Source: Sinanaerobacter sp. ZZT-01
GTDB lineage: Bacteria > Bacillota > Clostridia > Peptostreptococcales > Anaerovoracaceae
NCBI RefSeq assembly: GCF_035621135.1
Contig: NZ_CP141728.1
Coordinates: 992,001-1,056,000, forward strand
DNA length: 64,000 nt
Direction: 5' to 3'
Shown here in pieces: positions 24,781-33,902 of the stretch. The notes beneath the pieces were generated by a model that saw only the letters and a list, made by a program, of their open reading frames with translations, searched no databases and was not told the DNA's origin. A program made the translations under genes and the position numbers. Within the stretch, counting starts at the first letter, position 1, and every line of letters begins with the position of its first letter.

Positions 24781-25188
24781 TTGAAAATAAAATATAAAAT
24801 AAAAAAGTCATATAGAGTTGCACAGTTACTATTAATGTGCTTTGGGTTTGTGCTGACTATCATAAGATGGTCGAATGTTTTTGATAGTAGTTTTATAATA
24901 ATAACTCCTGAAATAATATCTCATCTATCAAATTTTTCATTAAGTCTCTTAGCCTATTTGGCGATAGGTTCTTCGTGGTTGACATTTGGAATCAAATTTC
25001 GTCTTGTGGCTGTTTTAGGAGTGTTTATGATAGTGGCTAATTTTATTTGTGAGACTTTGATGAGCTTTATTAATACTGTAGATATTGTTGATGCTATATA
25101 TGGATCAATTGGAATCATAATAGTTTTTATTTATTTCCACTTCCTTAATCGCAACGGATTGATTGAAATCAATTCCGACAATCAGTAG
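24781..25188 (+). CDS. Membrane protein, unknown
   Basis: 135 aa from a TTG start 7 nt after GGGGGA; an earlier TTG at 24766 lies within the ribosome site. Basic N-terminus (KIKYKIKKSYRV) and four predicted helices (LLLMCFGFVLTIIRW, FSLSLLAYLAIGSSWLTFG, VAVLGVFMIVANFICETLM, SIGIIIVFIYFHFLN). No family recognised. Followed by a hairpin at 25274-25312. Confidence 0.6.
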   Translation: MKIKYKIKKSYRVAQLLLMCFGFVLTIIRWSNVFDSSFIIITPEIISHLSNFSLSLLAYLAIGSSWLTFGIKFRLVAVLGVFMIVANFICETLMSFINTVDIVDAIYGSIGIIIVFIYFHFLNRNGLIEINSDNQ

Positions 25189-25273
25189 CTGTATCAAAAT
25201 ATTTGCACCAAAGCCACTGAATATTCGCTTTGTATGAGTCTTTTACGTACTGATAAAGCTAATCTTGATTACT

Positions 25274-25312
25274 GGCAAACCACATTATTACAGCTTGGTT
25301 TGCCTTCTTTCT
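25274..25312 (+). terminator. Intrinsic terminator
   Basis: GGCAAACCA (25274-25282) with TGGTTTGCC (25296-25304), then TTCTTTCT. It resembles the hairpin near 16709-16745, including an upstream ATCTTGATTAC. Confidence 0.6.
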
Positions 25313-25394
25313 ATTCACCATCGTAATCCGAGAATAGACCAGAATATCCTTCCTATAAGGGCGGTAGATAATTTAATGCTTTTTCATCTAAACC

Positions 25395-25427
25395 TTGACA
25401 TGATCTGTCATGGTTCTATGGTATAAT
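25395..25427 (+). promoter_or_regulatory. Promoter/operator left by a deleted WYL regulator gene
   Basis: TTGACA (25395-25400) and TATAAT (25422-25427) are 21 bp apart; TGACA-N5-TGTCA (25396-25410) forms a dyad over the -35. A related TGACA-N6-TGTCA lies at 25655-25670 past the remnant. They are candidate binding sites of the lost regulator. Confidence 0.5.
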
Positions 25428-25438
25428 GGCGGTTTTCT

Positions 25439-25657
25439 CCACAAGTTGCTTTTCGCGTCTACGATGATTTTGACCGAAGCAGCATCACAGAGGAGGCAAA
25501 TGGTTACTTGCGCGTGAAGGTCAGCTTTCCCATAGACAGCTGGGTGGTAAGTTATCTGTTCTCTTTCGGAACAGCGGTAGAAATTTTAACTCCAGATGAT
25601 TTACGCAAGGAAGTTGTCACCTATGCAGAAAAAATTGCGGCTCACCATAAACTATGA
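25439..25657 (+). pseudogene. WYL-domain (YafY-type) regulator, C-terminal remnant
   Basis: A 72-codon open stretch with no usable start reads PQVAFRVYDDFDRSSITEEA, then LRVKVSFPIDSWVVSYLFSF and LRKEVVTYAEKIAAHH, the C-terminus of WYL regulators of about 300 aa. It begins about 12 bp after a TATAAT element, so the HTH and most of the WYL domain have been deleted while promoter and tail remain. Relatives are often encoded next to the same zinc-ribbon and ClbS-like genes found here. Confidence 0.75.
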
Positions 25658-25719
25658 CACACTGTTGTCAGCTTTCACTTGATAGAATGGAACTATTAAA
25701 ATAAAGGAGGACACAGAAA

Positions 25720-25983
25720 TTGGAACAGAAATTTTGTCAAAGTTGCGGCATGCCTATGGGTACAGAAAACTTGTATGGTACAGAGGCTGATGGCAGCAGG
25801 AGTGTGGACTACTGCAAGTACTGTTATGAGCAAGGTTCGTTTACATTCGAGGGCAGCATGGAGGAAATGATTGAAATTTGCGTGCCACACATGGCAGAGA
25901 GCAACCCCGACATAACGGCGGACAAAGCAAGAATCATGATGTACGAATTTTTCCCAACGCTAAAGCGCTGGAAAACAGTATAA
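25720..25983 (+). CDS. Putative zinc-ribbon protein
   Basis: 87 aa from a TTG start behind AAAGGAGG. Two Cys pairs, FCQSCGMPM and DYCKYCYEQGSF, form a zinc ribbon (PF12674-type). The C-terminal half (MEEMIEICVPHMAESNPDIT) is helical. The family is poorly understood and tends to sit beside WYL regulators. First intact gene of a possible operon with the ClbS-like and radical-SAM genes. Confidence 0.8.
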   Translation: MEQKFCQSCGMPMGTENLYGTEADGSRSVDYCKYCYEQGSFTFEGSMEEMIEICVPHMAESNPDITADKARIMMYEFFPTLKRWKTV

Positions 25984-26023
25984 TCCAGTATTTGGTCTTG
26001 AGGCTACAAGGAGGATAATTACA

Positions 26024-26563
26024 ATGGCCAGAGCAACAACGAAGTCGGATATGGTAACCGCAGCAATTAGCAATTACGAGAAACTGAACGTACTTATTTC
26101 TGAACTGACAGAAAAAGAATTATCAACTCCATTTGATTTCACAGCGGATGGAAAAAAGCATGAGGCACACTGGGGCAGAGACAAAAATCTTCGGGATATT
26201 TTAATTCATCTCTTTGAATGGCATCAACTGTTGCTTAATTGGGTTAATGCAAATAGAAATGGAGAAAACAAACCGTTTATTCCCGCACCGTATAATTGGA
26301 AGACCTATGGAGACATGAATGTTGGGTTTTGGGAAAAGCATCAAAGTACATCATTGGAAAAAGCAAAGGAAATGCTGAAGAAATCCCACAAAGAAGTAAT
26401 GGATTTGGCAGAAACATTTACCAATGAGGAATTGTTTTCAAAAGACATATTTAAGTGGGTTGGCGGAAGTTCGTTAGGTTCTTATTTTGTGAGTGCCACA
26501 GCAAGCCATTATGATTGGGCTATGAAAAAACTGAAAGCCCATAAGAAAAACTGTGTAAAATAA
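26024..26563 (+). CDS. ClbS/DfsB family four-helix bundle protein
   Basis: 179 aa DinB-like four-helix bundle. ARATTKSDMVTAAISNYEKL, GRDKNLRDILIHLFEWHQLL and FIPAPYNWKTYGDMN are family signatures. ClbS protects the colibactin producer by hydrolysing the toxin's cyclopropane warhead; most relatives, including this one, have unknown substrates. It lies 40 bp after the zinc-ribbon gene and 37 bp before a radical-SAM gene of the DNA-repair photolyase type, which is compatible with genotoxin defence but does not prove it. Confidence 0.85.
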   Translation: MARATTKSDMVTAAISNYEKLNVLISELTEKELSTPFDFTADGKKHEAHWGRDKNLRDILIHLFEWHQLLLNWVNANRNGENKPFIPAPYNWKTYGDMNVGFWEKHQSTSLEKAKEMLKKSHKEVMDLAETFTNEELFSKDIFKWVGGSSLGSYFVSATASHYDWAMKKLKAHKKNCVK

Positions 26564-26600
26564 GCAACTTGAAATTTTTCATATATAAGGAGGTCATCCC

Positions 26601-27464
26601 ATGCACGATATTGAAGCCAAATCTATATTATCTCCAAAAAACGGAATGAATCTCTATCGTGGCTGTACTCACGGCTGCATTTACTGCGATTCTCGCAGCA
26701 ACTGCTACGGTATGACCTTCACCTTTGAGGATGTCGCCGTCAAGCGAAATGCCCCACAGCTTTTGGAGGCAGCACTCCGCAAAAAGAAGGTCCCCTGCAT
26801 GATTGGAACAGGCTCCATGAGCGATCCGTATATGCCTCTTGAAAAAACAGAATGCATGACGCGCACCTGTTTGGAGCTGATTGACAGGTATGGCTTTGGC
26901 TTCTCCACCATCACCAAATCCGATTTGATACTCCGTGACATTGACCTGCTTCAGTCCGTCAACCAGAAAGCAAAGTGTGTGGTGCAGATGACGCTCACCA
27001 CCTACGATGATGACCTTTGTCGGATTTTAGAGCCAAATGTGGCGGTCACCAGCCGTCGTTTTGAGGTGCTGAAAGAGCTGCAAAAAGCAGGCATTCCCAC
27101 AGTAGTATGGATGACACCGATTCTGCCCTTTATCAACGACACAGATGAAAACATCCGTGGTCTGCTAAACTACTGCAGTGATGCGGGAGTAAAAGGCATC
27201 ATCAGCTTTGGCATCGGTATGACCCTGCGCAGCGGCAATCGGGAGTATTTTTACAAAAAACTTGATGCGCATTTTCCTGGCATGAAGCGGCAGTATATGC
27301 ACAGCTTTGGGTCGTCCTATGGCATAAAATCTCCAAACAGCAAGGTGCTTGGAAAACTTGTAACGGATTTTTGCAAGGCGCATGGTATTCTCACGGATAC
27401 CAAAGAGGTGTTTGACTATGCCTCGCAGTTGGAGTTGCCGCAAACTCAATTAAGTCTGTTTTAA
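26601..27464 (+). CDS. SPL-family radical SAM protein
   Basis: 287 aa. NLYRGCTHGCIYCDSR carries the CxxxCxxC cluster motif (Cys22, 26, 29), followed by IGTGSMSDPYMPLEKTECMT and VWMTPILPFINDT. It belongs to the spore-photoproduct-lyase-related COG1533 group, whose small members have uncertain substrates. Base composition looks visibly richer in G+C than the flanking genes, suggesting acquisition. It closes the zinc-ribbon/ClbS cassette and is followed by two hairpins (27478-27502 and 27524-27557). Confidence 0.87.
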   Translation: MHDIEAKSILSPKNGMNLYRGCTHGCIYCDSRSNCYGMTFTFEDVAVKRNAPQLLEAALRKKKVPCMIGTGSMSDPYMPLEKTECMTRTCLELIDRYGFGFSTITKSDLILRDIDLLQSVNQKAKCVVQMTLTTYDDDLCRILEPNVAVTSRRFEVLKELQKAGIPTVVWMTPILPFINDTDENIRGLLNYCSDAGVKGIISFGIGMTLRSGNREYFYKKLDAHFPGMKRQYMHSFGSSYGIKSPNSKVLGKLVTDFCKAHGILTDTKEVFDYASQLELPQTQLSLF

Positions 27465-27523
27465 TGGGTAAAACGAGTCGCTACACGTTCTGATGTAGCG
27501 GCAATCTCATTAGTTATGAAATG

Positions 27524-27563
27524 GAGCCGTTGCACTTAATTTTAGGTGCAATGGCTCTTGATT
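27524..27563 (+). terminator. Terminator after the radical SAM gene
   Basis: GAGCCGTTGCAC (27524-27535) and GTGCAATGGCTC (27546-27557) form a 12-bp stem with one mismatch, then TTGATTTC. A second hairpin (GTCGCTACA/TGTAGCGGC) lies just upstream. Confidence 0.65.
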
Positions 27564-27703
27564 TCTCTATAAGCCAAGTATAGTCCAGTCAATGCTTGCA
27601 TAAAGGCTGTGGAGACTCACAGCAACATATGGTATTATAACTTTAACAATAATTGAGCTACTGATTATTTATATAACTATAGGATTTTCAAGGAGGTAGG
27701 AGG

Positions 27704-28063
27704 ATGTCTTTTTCAGAAATTAGTATTTATCAGGTAAAGCCAGATAAGACGGATGATTTTGAAGCTATTATGAAAAATGCTACACAAATGATGAGGGCAA
27801 TAGATGGTTGTCAATCTCTTCGACTTGTACAGCGTACACACTATATAAAGGATATGAAAACGATTAAGGATGGACTTCAACCCGACAAACTTACTCGTAT
27901 TGTAAAATGTGTTCGCTATGCACTCTATTGGGAATTCAACACAGATGAAAATTATGGTAAAGCTCAAAAACAGTTGTATGAAACTCATTGGAAAGCGATA
28001 GAACAGTGCTTGATTGTTCCGCATGATAAAATCTTAGGTACAGTAATTATTAGCTACGAATAA
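27704..28063 (+). CDS. ABM-like dimeric alpha-beta barrel protein
   Basis: 119 aa starting behind AAGGAGGTAGGAGG. SFSEISIYQVKPDKTDDFEA, MMRAIDGCQSLRLVQRTHY and ALYWEFNTDENYGKAQKQLY resemble antibiotic-biosynthesis-monooxygenase-like ferredoxin-fold domains, which cover many small-molecule oxygenases and binding proteins. Assignment is by pattern only. It is monocistronic unless the fragment downstream was once part of the unit. Confidence 0.5.
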   Translation: MSFSEISIYQVKPDKTDDFEAIMKNATQMMRAIDGCQSLRLVQRTHYIKDMKTIKDGLQPDKLTRIVKCVRYALYWEFNTDENYGKAQKQLYETHWKAIEQCLIVPHDKILGTVIISYE

Positions 28064-28108
28064 TTTTCGATATGTAGGTAAGGTAGCAAATTTATATTTT
28101 GGACAGGG

Positions 28109-28327
28109 GTGCAATATGGAACAAAGGCAACGGAGTCAGGTGGAGTAGAGCCGCTTATAATTGAGAATTTATATGTGTTTCATAAAATAGACTCCGCTTG
28201 CTTATGTTTCATAGCCAAGTACAAAAGTTTTCCTGTTCCAGCAGTTAGAACTACTATGTATTTAGAGTGCATTCATAACGAATGGAAAGTAATGCATGTC
28301 CACTGTTCTTTTGATCCAGAAAAATAG
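28109..28327 (+). pseudogene. Probable truncated NTF2/SnoaL-like fragment
   Basis: A 72-codon frame (GTG start, no good ribosome site) ends TTMYLECIHNEWKVMHVHCS followed by FDPEK, which looks like the last strands of an NTF2-like fold. The first half (YGTKATESGGVEPLIIENLY) finds no counterpart I know, and a stop codon lies shortly upstream. I read it as a decayed C-terminal piece, with low certainty. Confidence 0.35.
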
Positions 28328-28542
28328 CATATCATCGGCTGTAGGTTATAAGCATTTACCCATTAAACATGAGAATTTTCATATCTGCGTAGTTAGAGAG
28401 ATTATCTTCCAATAGTTTCCAAGAGTGAAGCAGAGCACTTAGGTTTTGTGTTCCGTGATGCCCTGCTTTTTTCTTCCCTGCCGTTCCACACCATCCACGG
28501 TGGTTTTCTGCCCCACGATAATTTTATCTACCAGCATGCATC

Positions 28543-28692
28543 TCAAGATGCACTGAATTGATTTTTTATATATTCTTCTATTTTCTTCGCATTTTTTCCT
28601 ACCGTATCTACATAATACCCTCGACACCAAAAATCCCTATTTCCATATTTATATTTTAAGTTTGCACTATGTGTTAAGCTTTCTTTATCCAT
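28543..28692 (-). pseudogene. tnpA: IS200/IS605 tnpA with internal deletion
   Basis: A 49-codon frame with AAAGGAGG before its ATG. It starts MDKESLTHS, as IS200 Y1 transposases do, then jumps to ANLKYKYGNRDFWCRGYYVD and TVGKNAKKIEEYIKNQ, the transposase C-terminus. The catalytic HUH segment and about 80 residues between are missing, and the Tyr region is partly retained. The join keeps the frame. It cannot be an active transposase. Confidence 0.85.
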
Positions 28693-28815
28693 ATTGGATA
28701 CCTCCTTTGTTTTGGTGCGGTCGGCAAACCAGCATCATTGTAACATTGGAGGCTTTCTTTTTCTGCTTGAAGCTAAAGCCTTTCAACCTCACCAGCATAG
28801 CTGGTGGTTATTTGT
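28543..28815 (-). mobile_element. IS200-type element remnant
   Basis: Comprises the deleted tnpA and, upstream of it, a subterminal hairpin ACCAGC-ATA-GCTGGT within 28785-28809 of the kind found at the left end of IS200/IS605 elements. The right end could not be defined; 28331-28542 shows no gene or clear boundary. No tnpB/IscB gene is present. Confidence 0.65.
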
Positions 28816-28867
28816 TCCTTCTTCCTATCGTCAGTCGGAACCTCTTCTAAAGCTACTTTTGGGCATA

Positions 28868-28910
28868 GAAAAAGATAGACCTATCTGTTAAAAAACAGGT
28901 CTATCTTTTT

Positions 28911-28911
<1 letters not shown>
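28868..28911. terminator. Terminator of tRNA-Thr, bidirectional
   Basis: AAAGATAGACCTATCTG pairs with CAGGTCTATCTTT (one bulge) with T-runs both ways, immediately past the CCA end of the tRNA on minus. Confidence 0.8.
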
Positions 28912-28986
<75 letters not shown>

Positions 28987-29004
28987 ATATTCTCGCCATT
29001 GATT

Positions 29005-29033
29005 ATATTACCATATTCTTTCGTTTTGTGCAA
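29005..29033 (-). promoter_or_regulatory. tRNA-Thr promoter
   Basis: TTGCAC (29028-29033), 17 bp, TAATAT (29005-29010) on minus, about 20 bp upstream of the tRNA. Confidence 0.65.
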
Positions 29034-29140
29034 TACCAATCCCTTTCTTTTATATTTCTTGTTTTTCTGCCTTCTATTATGCTGTCTATCTGCTCTTAAT
29101 CTTGCCTTTGAAATACTTGCCTTTATATTTTTTTAATAAA

Positions 29141-29196
29141 TACTTTATCTGTCGTAGTAGTTGTGCTATTCCATAATTACTACGACAGGTAAAGTA
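29141..29196. repeat. 19-bp inverted repeat at the 3' end of addB
   Basis: 29141-29159 and 29178-29196 are reverse complements in 18 of 19 positions, around an 18-nt loop. No T-run follows on the minus strand, so it may be an mRNA-stabilising stem rather than a terminator. The dyad core TACTACGACAG is reminiscent of BlaI/MecI-type sites, but position argues against an operator. Confidence 0.6.
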
Positions 29197-29213
29197 AAAG
29201 GGGAAGCTTATAT

Positions 29214-32200
29214 TTACTTTGCGTATCTGCATCCCTTAAAAGACAAATCAAAATGACAAATTCCTTTAAACTTGCAGTATTCACAAGCGGTTGTCATCTT
29301 GGTTTTTTTAGGTTGAATCTCTAAATTTCCATAAACCAATTCACTGCACAAGTCCTCTATCGTATGATGTACTTGTTCGCGGAAATTTTCAAATTCTCCC
29401 TCATCCAAAAGTTTTCCTTCTGAAGTTCCGGAACAAGTTCCATCCTTCTTTTTACGAACCGGAATAATATCGGAGAACCCCGTAAATTCTCCACCAATTC
29501 CTTTAATAACATCCGGATCATCCAAGAGGACACCGTCTAGCTTAAAGGTACGGGCAAGCTTTTCGTTCAGTATCTGCATATATTCTTCTTCCGATAAACC
29601 ACTTGCGTCCAGCATCGGCTCAGCGATTTCAAAATAAAAAACGCCGGCAGGTTTCGGTTTTTCTTCTTTTCTTTCAACGCCACCCATAGCTGCTTCTAAA
29701 TAGAGCATCAATTGCAGACGCCAGCCTTTTTTTGCTTCCTCTAAATCAAAACGTTCTTTACCTGATTTATAATCAATGATCTTTATAAAAGAATTTTTTT
29801 CCCCGGAAAGAATATCCACACGGTCAATTTTCCCTTCAATTCGAACCGCCGTTCCCTGCACATCCACAATAACAGGAGGAAACGCTTTTTCTTTTCCAAT
29901 CCCAAATTCTGCTTCAAAATACACCTGCTTGATGTGGCCGGCTTGTACATGGGAAACCAATGCCCAGGCTGCATCACTGCACACATCGCTCATTCTCTCT
30001 AATCGATAATTCTCTTCTTCTCCTTGTGAAAAAATACCTTCTCGGTATTCCTTTGCAATCTCTCTCATCAAAGCATTGATCTGGTTGGTACAGCTTTCCT
30101 TTGTCAAAGCCATCCACGGTGATTTTTCATCGGTTATTTCCATACCATCAACCGTCAAGGCTTGTGAAAACCGCATTAAGCACTCATGATAAGCATCCCC
30201 GACTTCCCGACCAGCGATTTCAAAAATACGTCGTTCTGCCGGACGGAGTCCATATTGAATGAAATGGGAAAAAGGACAGCGGGAAAACCGCTCCAGCCTT
30301 GACGGACTCAACAAAAAATCCTCCCACCCATCCTTTTTATAAAGTGCTTCCACTAAATTGCGTTGCAATTTTTCAGTACGATTTTCGTACAAAAGACCTG
30401 CTTGTAAGCTCGAAATCATTCCAGGCAGCTTTCCTTCTTCGTTTTTCTCTGCATTTTTTAAAAACCAGTTATATACAATTTTCCACTGTTTAAGAAGCTC
30501 TCTGCCGTCCGAAGCTTCACGCAGTGCCTCCGTCAAATAGTTCGCTGTGCTGTACGCTCTTTGAATTTTTTGCATTGTATCTTCTTGATTCTGAATGTCT
30601 TTTTTTACCGCTACTGCAGGAAACAACTCATGCAGCTTCTCAAATACAATCGATGCTCTCTTCTCTTTTCCTTCTAAGTCTGAAACGGTATAGCTCATCC
30701 ACATAAAATCCGTCGGCTTGGATATGGTTTTATAAATCGCAAGTTTTTCTTCTTGTACACGCAAACTGTCATCCTTGCAGATTTCAATACCCTTTTGCAT
30801 CAGCACTGCCTTTTCGTCTTCATTTAATAAGTCTTTTTCCTTTTGCCCGGAAGGAAGAATTCCTTCATTTGCACCTAAAACAAGAAGTGCTTTTATTTTC
30901 CCTGTACGAGTACGCTGCATTGTGCCAACTAAAACTTGATCTGCCGTAGGCGGCAGCAGTCCTATTTCTACTGCTTCAAAGCCTGAATATAAAAGGGACG
31001 CATATTCCTGAACATCTAACTTCTCTTTTCCCAAAAGCTCAACGAGCTGGTCAAGCATGCCAATCACAACATCCCAAACCTGTGCAACCTCCTCCGCATA
31101 CTCATATTCCATTCTGTCAATCAATTCTTGCTGCAATTTTTCTAATTTTAAAGGCAAATAGAGAGATTCATTTAAAAATTGATAAAGTACAGCTGTTTGT
31201 TCTTTCACAGTTTGAGCATTCTGAAATGCAATCCTGAGCTGCTCAATTACAGAGTAGAATGCATGCCGCATTCGATTGAGTTCCGCAAGCTTCTCTTCTC
31301 CCCACTCTTTTTTTCCATACGCAAAGTCACTTTTCCATCGGCTTCCTCTCACCTTATATTGAATCGAGTAATTTTCTAACGCTTCCAAATCGTCAAGCGT
31401 AAATTCCTCGGAAAAAAACAACCCTGTCTTTACACATTCGAATACCTCTTCATAACGATACTTCCCTTCGATAAGAGACAGGAGTGCCGATATGAGACGA
31501 ATAACGGGATTGTGCAAAATGCTTCGTTTTTGATCGAGAAAAAAAGGAATTTCATACTGCTGAAATACTCGTTTAAGAACAGATCCACGTTCTTCTATAT
31601 CATTACAGATGACTACAATGTCCCGAAATCTTATACTCTGCTCTCTCACAAGTGAGATAATCTCTGCAGCAGCGGTTTCAGCCTCTGCGTAAAAGTTGGC
31701 GCAAGCACAGAAAAAAACAGCATTTGACTTCCCGAAAAATTGTTTCTGCGGATAAGAAAAAAGTTCTCGCTCCAAATGAATCAGTTCGCTCATCTTACCT
31801 TTTTCTGAAAACTGCCCCTCCTTCTTTTCCTCTATCCGGTAATAATCGGGAATTTCCGTTATTTCAATCGCATGCTGGTTTTTTTGTGCAATCGTTTCCA
31901 AGCGATAGATCATATTTTTAGATAAATCAAAGAGGTCTTGATCCCTCACTTTTTCTTTACAGTCTGTCAGAATCACGGTTACCGTACCTGCTTGCAGCAT
32001 TAAGGATTCTATTATCTTCAAAGACTTTGGTGTAAAAGAATCAAAGCCGTAAATCCAAACCTCAGATTTTTTAATCCATTGTGACTCTAATATTTTTTCG
32101 GCATACAATGCCATACTGTCTTCTGTGTCATTGTAATTCCCAGATAAAGCATCTTCATAACAGACATATACTTTTTGAATATCACAAAGCTTGCGGTATA

Positions 32201-32663
32201 GCAAAGAATCTTGGTCCACTTCAGCAAGATACTTCGTCAGCTCCTCCGCCGTTAAATTGTACTGCTTCATTTCAGTAATGAAATCATTGACCAGCTCAAT
32301 AAAAGCGTGTGATTTCTCCATACCTTGGAATGCATCAAACGATGTGTCCTGCTCTTTTATAATTTTTGAAAGCAGCATATGCCGCCCGTATTTATCAATG
32401 TGAAGCCGGTTACTGCCTCCGGTTTCCTGTACCACTCTGCTTCCAAGACGAGATTGAGACAGAACTTCCAAATCCATTAATCCTTGCACACCAAGACAGG
32501 CGAAAGCATCTCGCTCCGCCTGTAATGTAAATTGATCTGGTACCATCAATAAAATATGCTTTTTTTCTTCCTGTTTGGCAATTTCTTTCAGCTGTTCTTT
32601 TATTTTTCCGAATAAGAAATGATCCTTATCCAAATTTTCTCTGCCGTAATACACTCGCAGCAT
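29214..32663 (-). CDS. addB: AddAB helicase-nuclease subunit B
   Basis: 1149 aa, normal AddB length. VPDQFTLQAERDAFACLGVQ near the N-terminus, the PD-(D/E)XK nuclease signature IDYKSGKERFDLEEAKKG, and Fe-S cysteines RCPFSHFI and CEYCKFKGICHF...C at the C-terminus. AddB works with AddA in double-strand-break end resection. The N-terminal position where Walker A normally lies reads VYYGRENLDKDHFLFGK, with no GKS/GKT. An ATG 14 codons upstream lacks a ribosome site; GAGGG supports 32663. No addA is adjacent on either side. Confidence 0.92.
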   Translation of the reverse strand: MLRVYYGRENLDKDHFLFGKIKEQLKEIAKQEEKKHILLMVPDQFTLQAERDAFACLGVQGLMDLEVLSQSRLGSRVVQETGGSNRLHIDKYGRHMLLSKIIKEQDTSFDAFQGMEKSHAFIELVNDFITEMKQYNLTAEELTKYLAEVDQDSLLYRKLCDIQKVYVCYEDALSGNYNDTEDSMALYAEKILESQWIKKSEVWIYGFDSFTPKSLKIIESLMLQAGTVTVILTDCKEKVRDQDLFDLSKNMIYRLETIAQKNQHAIEITEIPDYYRIEEKKEGQFSEKGKMSELIHLERELFSYPQKQFFGKSNAVFFCACANFYAEAETAAAEIISLVREQSIRFRDIVVICNDIEERGSVLKRVFQQYEIPFFLDQKRSILHNPVIRLISALLSLIEGKYRYEEVFECVKTGLFFSEEFTLDDLEALENYSIQYKVRGSRWKSDFAYGKKEWGEEKLAELNRMRHAFYSVIEQLRIAFQNAQTVKEQTAVLYQFLNESLYLPLKLEKLQQELIDRMEYEYAEEVAQVWDVVIGMLDQLVELLGKEKLDVQEYASLLYSGFEAVEIGLLPPTADQVLVGTMQRTRTGKIKALLVLGANEGILPSGQKEKDLLNEDEKAVLMQKGIEICKDDSLRVQEEKLAIYKTISKPTDFMWMSYTVSDLEGKEKRASIVFEKLHELFPAVAVKKDIQNQEDTMQKIQRAYSTANYLTEALREASDGRELLKQWKIVYNWFLKNAEKNEEGKLPGMISSLQAGLLYENRTEKLQRNLVEALYKKDGWEDFLLSPSRLERFSRCPFSHFIQYGLRPAERRIFEIAGREVGDAYHECLMRFSQALTVDGMEITDEKSPWMALTKESCTNQINALMREIAKEYREGIFSQGEEENYRLERMSDVCSDAAWALVSHVQAGHIKQVYFEAEFGIGKEKAFPPVIVDVQGTAVRIEGKIDRVDILSGEKNSFIKIIDYKSGKERFDLEEAKKGWRLQLMLYLEAAMGGVERKEEKPKPAGVFYFEIAEPMLDASGLSEEEYMQILNEKLARTFKLDGVLLDDPDVIKGIGGEFTGFSDIIPVRKKKDGTCSGTSEGKLLDEGEFENFREQVHHTIEDLCSELVYGNLEIQPKKTKMTTACEYCKFKGICHFDLSFKGCRYAK

Positions 32664-32758
32664 AGAATTTCCCTCTTTCTTTTCTGATATATCATCTACC
32701 TGCACTTCACTTTTCTTTTACTTTATATCTTACTTTTTTTGAAAGAGTTTTACAATGT

Positions 32759-33691
32759 TTATTCTGAAAACAAAGGAGTCGATAAATAACGTTCTCCGGT
32801 ATCCGGAAGCAGTACTACAATCAGCTTTCCTTTATTTTCCGGACGTCTTGCAAGCTGTGTTGCTGCGAAAACAGCAGCTCCGGAAGAAATGCCGACCAAA
32901 AGTCCCTCGGCATGCGCAATCTCTTTTCCTGCTTTAAATGCATCCTCATCTTCAACCGCAATGATTTCATCATAGATGGAGGTATCCAGTGTCTTCGGCA
33001 CAAATCCTGCTCCAATCCCCTGGATCTTATGTGGTCCTCCCTTTCCCTGAGAAAGCACTGGAGAATTTGCAGGTTCTACTGCTACTATTTTGACCTGTGG
33101 ATTTTTCTCCTTTAAATAAGCTCCGACACCAGAAATCGTACCTCCGGTTCCGACTCCTGATACAAAGATATCCACTTTACCGTCCGTATCATTCCAAATT
33201 TCCGGACCAGTTGTGACTTTATGAATTGCAGGATTTGCTGGATTCTCAAATTGACTTGGTAAAAATGCATCCGGTATCGTTTTGACCAGCTCCTCTGCCT
33301 TTTCAATTGCACCCTTCATTCCTTTTGCGCCTTCGGTCAATACGATTTCCGCACCATATGCTTTTAACAAATTTCTGCGTTCAACGCTCATGGTCTCCGG
33401 CATCGTTAAAATAATTTTATATCCTCTGGCTGCTGCTACTGACGCCAACCCGATTCCGGTGTTCCCACTTGTCGGTTCAACGATTACTGCACCTGGTTTT
33501 AACAAGCCTCTTTTTTCTGCATCATCGATCATCGCCTTCCCCACACGGTCCTTTACACTTCCTGCCGGATTGAAATATTCTAGCTTACCAACCAAAGATG
33601 CCTCCAATTCATTCTTTTTCTCATAGTTAGACAGCTCCATAAGCGGCGTTCTTCCAATTAAGTCTGTTAAGCTCTTTACAATCTTACTCAT
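32759..33691 (-). CDS. cysK: Cysteine synthase A
   Basis: 310 aa PLP-dependent O-acetylserine (thiol)-lyase. Substrate-loop and PLP-Lys region [36 protein letters not shown], the phosphate loop [10 protein letters not shown] and the C-terminal [13 protein letters not shown]. It forms cysteine from O-acetylserine and sulfide. GGAGG supports the ATG at 33691 rather than one 11 codons upstream. A Cys-free Rrf2 gene is divergent, resembling the CymR-controlled arrangement. addB follows 95 bp downstream on the same strand. Confidence 0.95.
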   Translation of the reverse strand: MSKIVKSLTDLIGRTPLMELSNYEKKNELEASLVGKLEYFNPAGSVKDRVGKAMIDDAEKRGLLKPGAVIVEPTSGNTGIGLASVAAARGYKIILTMPETMSVERRNLLKAYGAEIVLTEGAKGMKGAIEKAEELVKTIPDAFLPSQFENPANPAIHKVTTGPEIWNDTDGKVDIFVSGVGTGGTISGVGAYLKEKNPQVKIVAVEPANSPVLSQGKGGPHKIQGIGAGFVPKTLDTSIYDEIIAVEDEDAFKAGKEIAHAEGLLVGISSGAAVFAATQLARRPENKGKLIVVLLPDTGERYLSTPLFSE

Positions 33692-33902
33692 TTCTTTCCT
33701 CCATTTCTGTGTATCCCTACACACATTTATTTATAACCTATATTTCATACATGTTTAATATGCTTTATTATATTCGTATCTTTTCCATTTGTCAATCTAT
33801 TTTCCAATTTTTTAATATTAAATAAAAAAAATAGAAATGATAGAATCAAAGATTCCTATTTCTATATCACAAAAAATTTATTGCATATATGTTTACTATG
33901 TA

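Noticed and set aside
28439-28630. 63-aa minus-strand frame beside the IS200 remnant
   Set aside because: It reads the tnpA remnant out of frame; the in-frame transposase match explains the DNA.
29141-29196. BlaI/MecI operator reading of the TACTACGACAG repeat
   Set aside because: It is at the 3' end of addB, not at a promoter, and no BlaI/BlaR gene is nearby.
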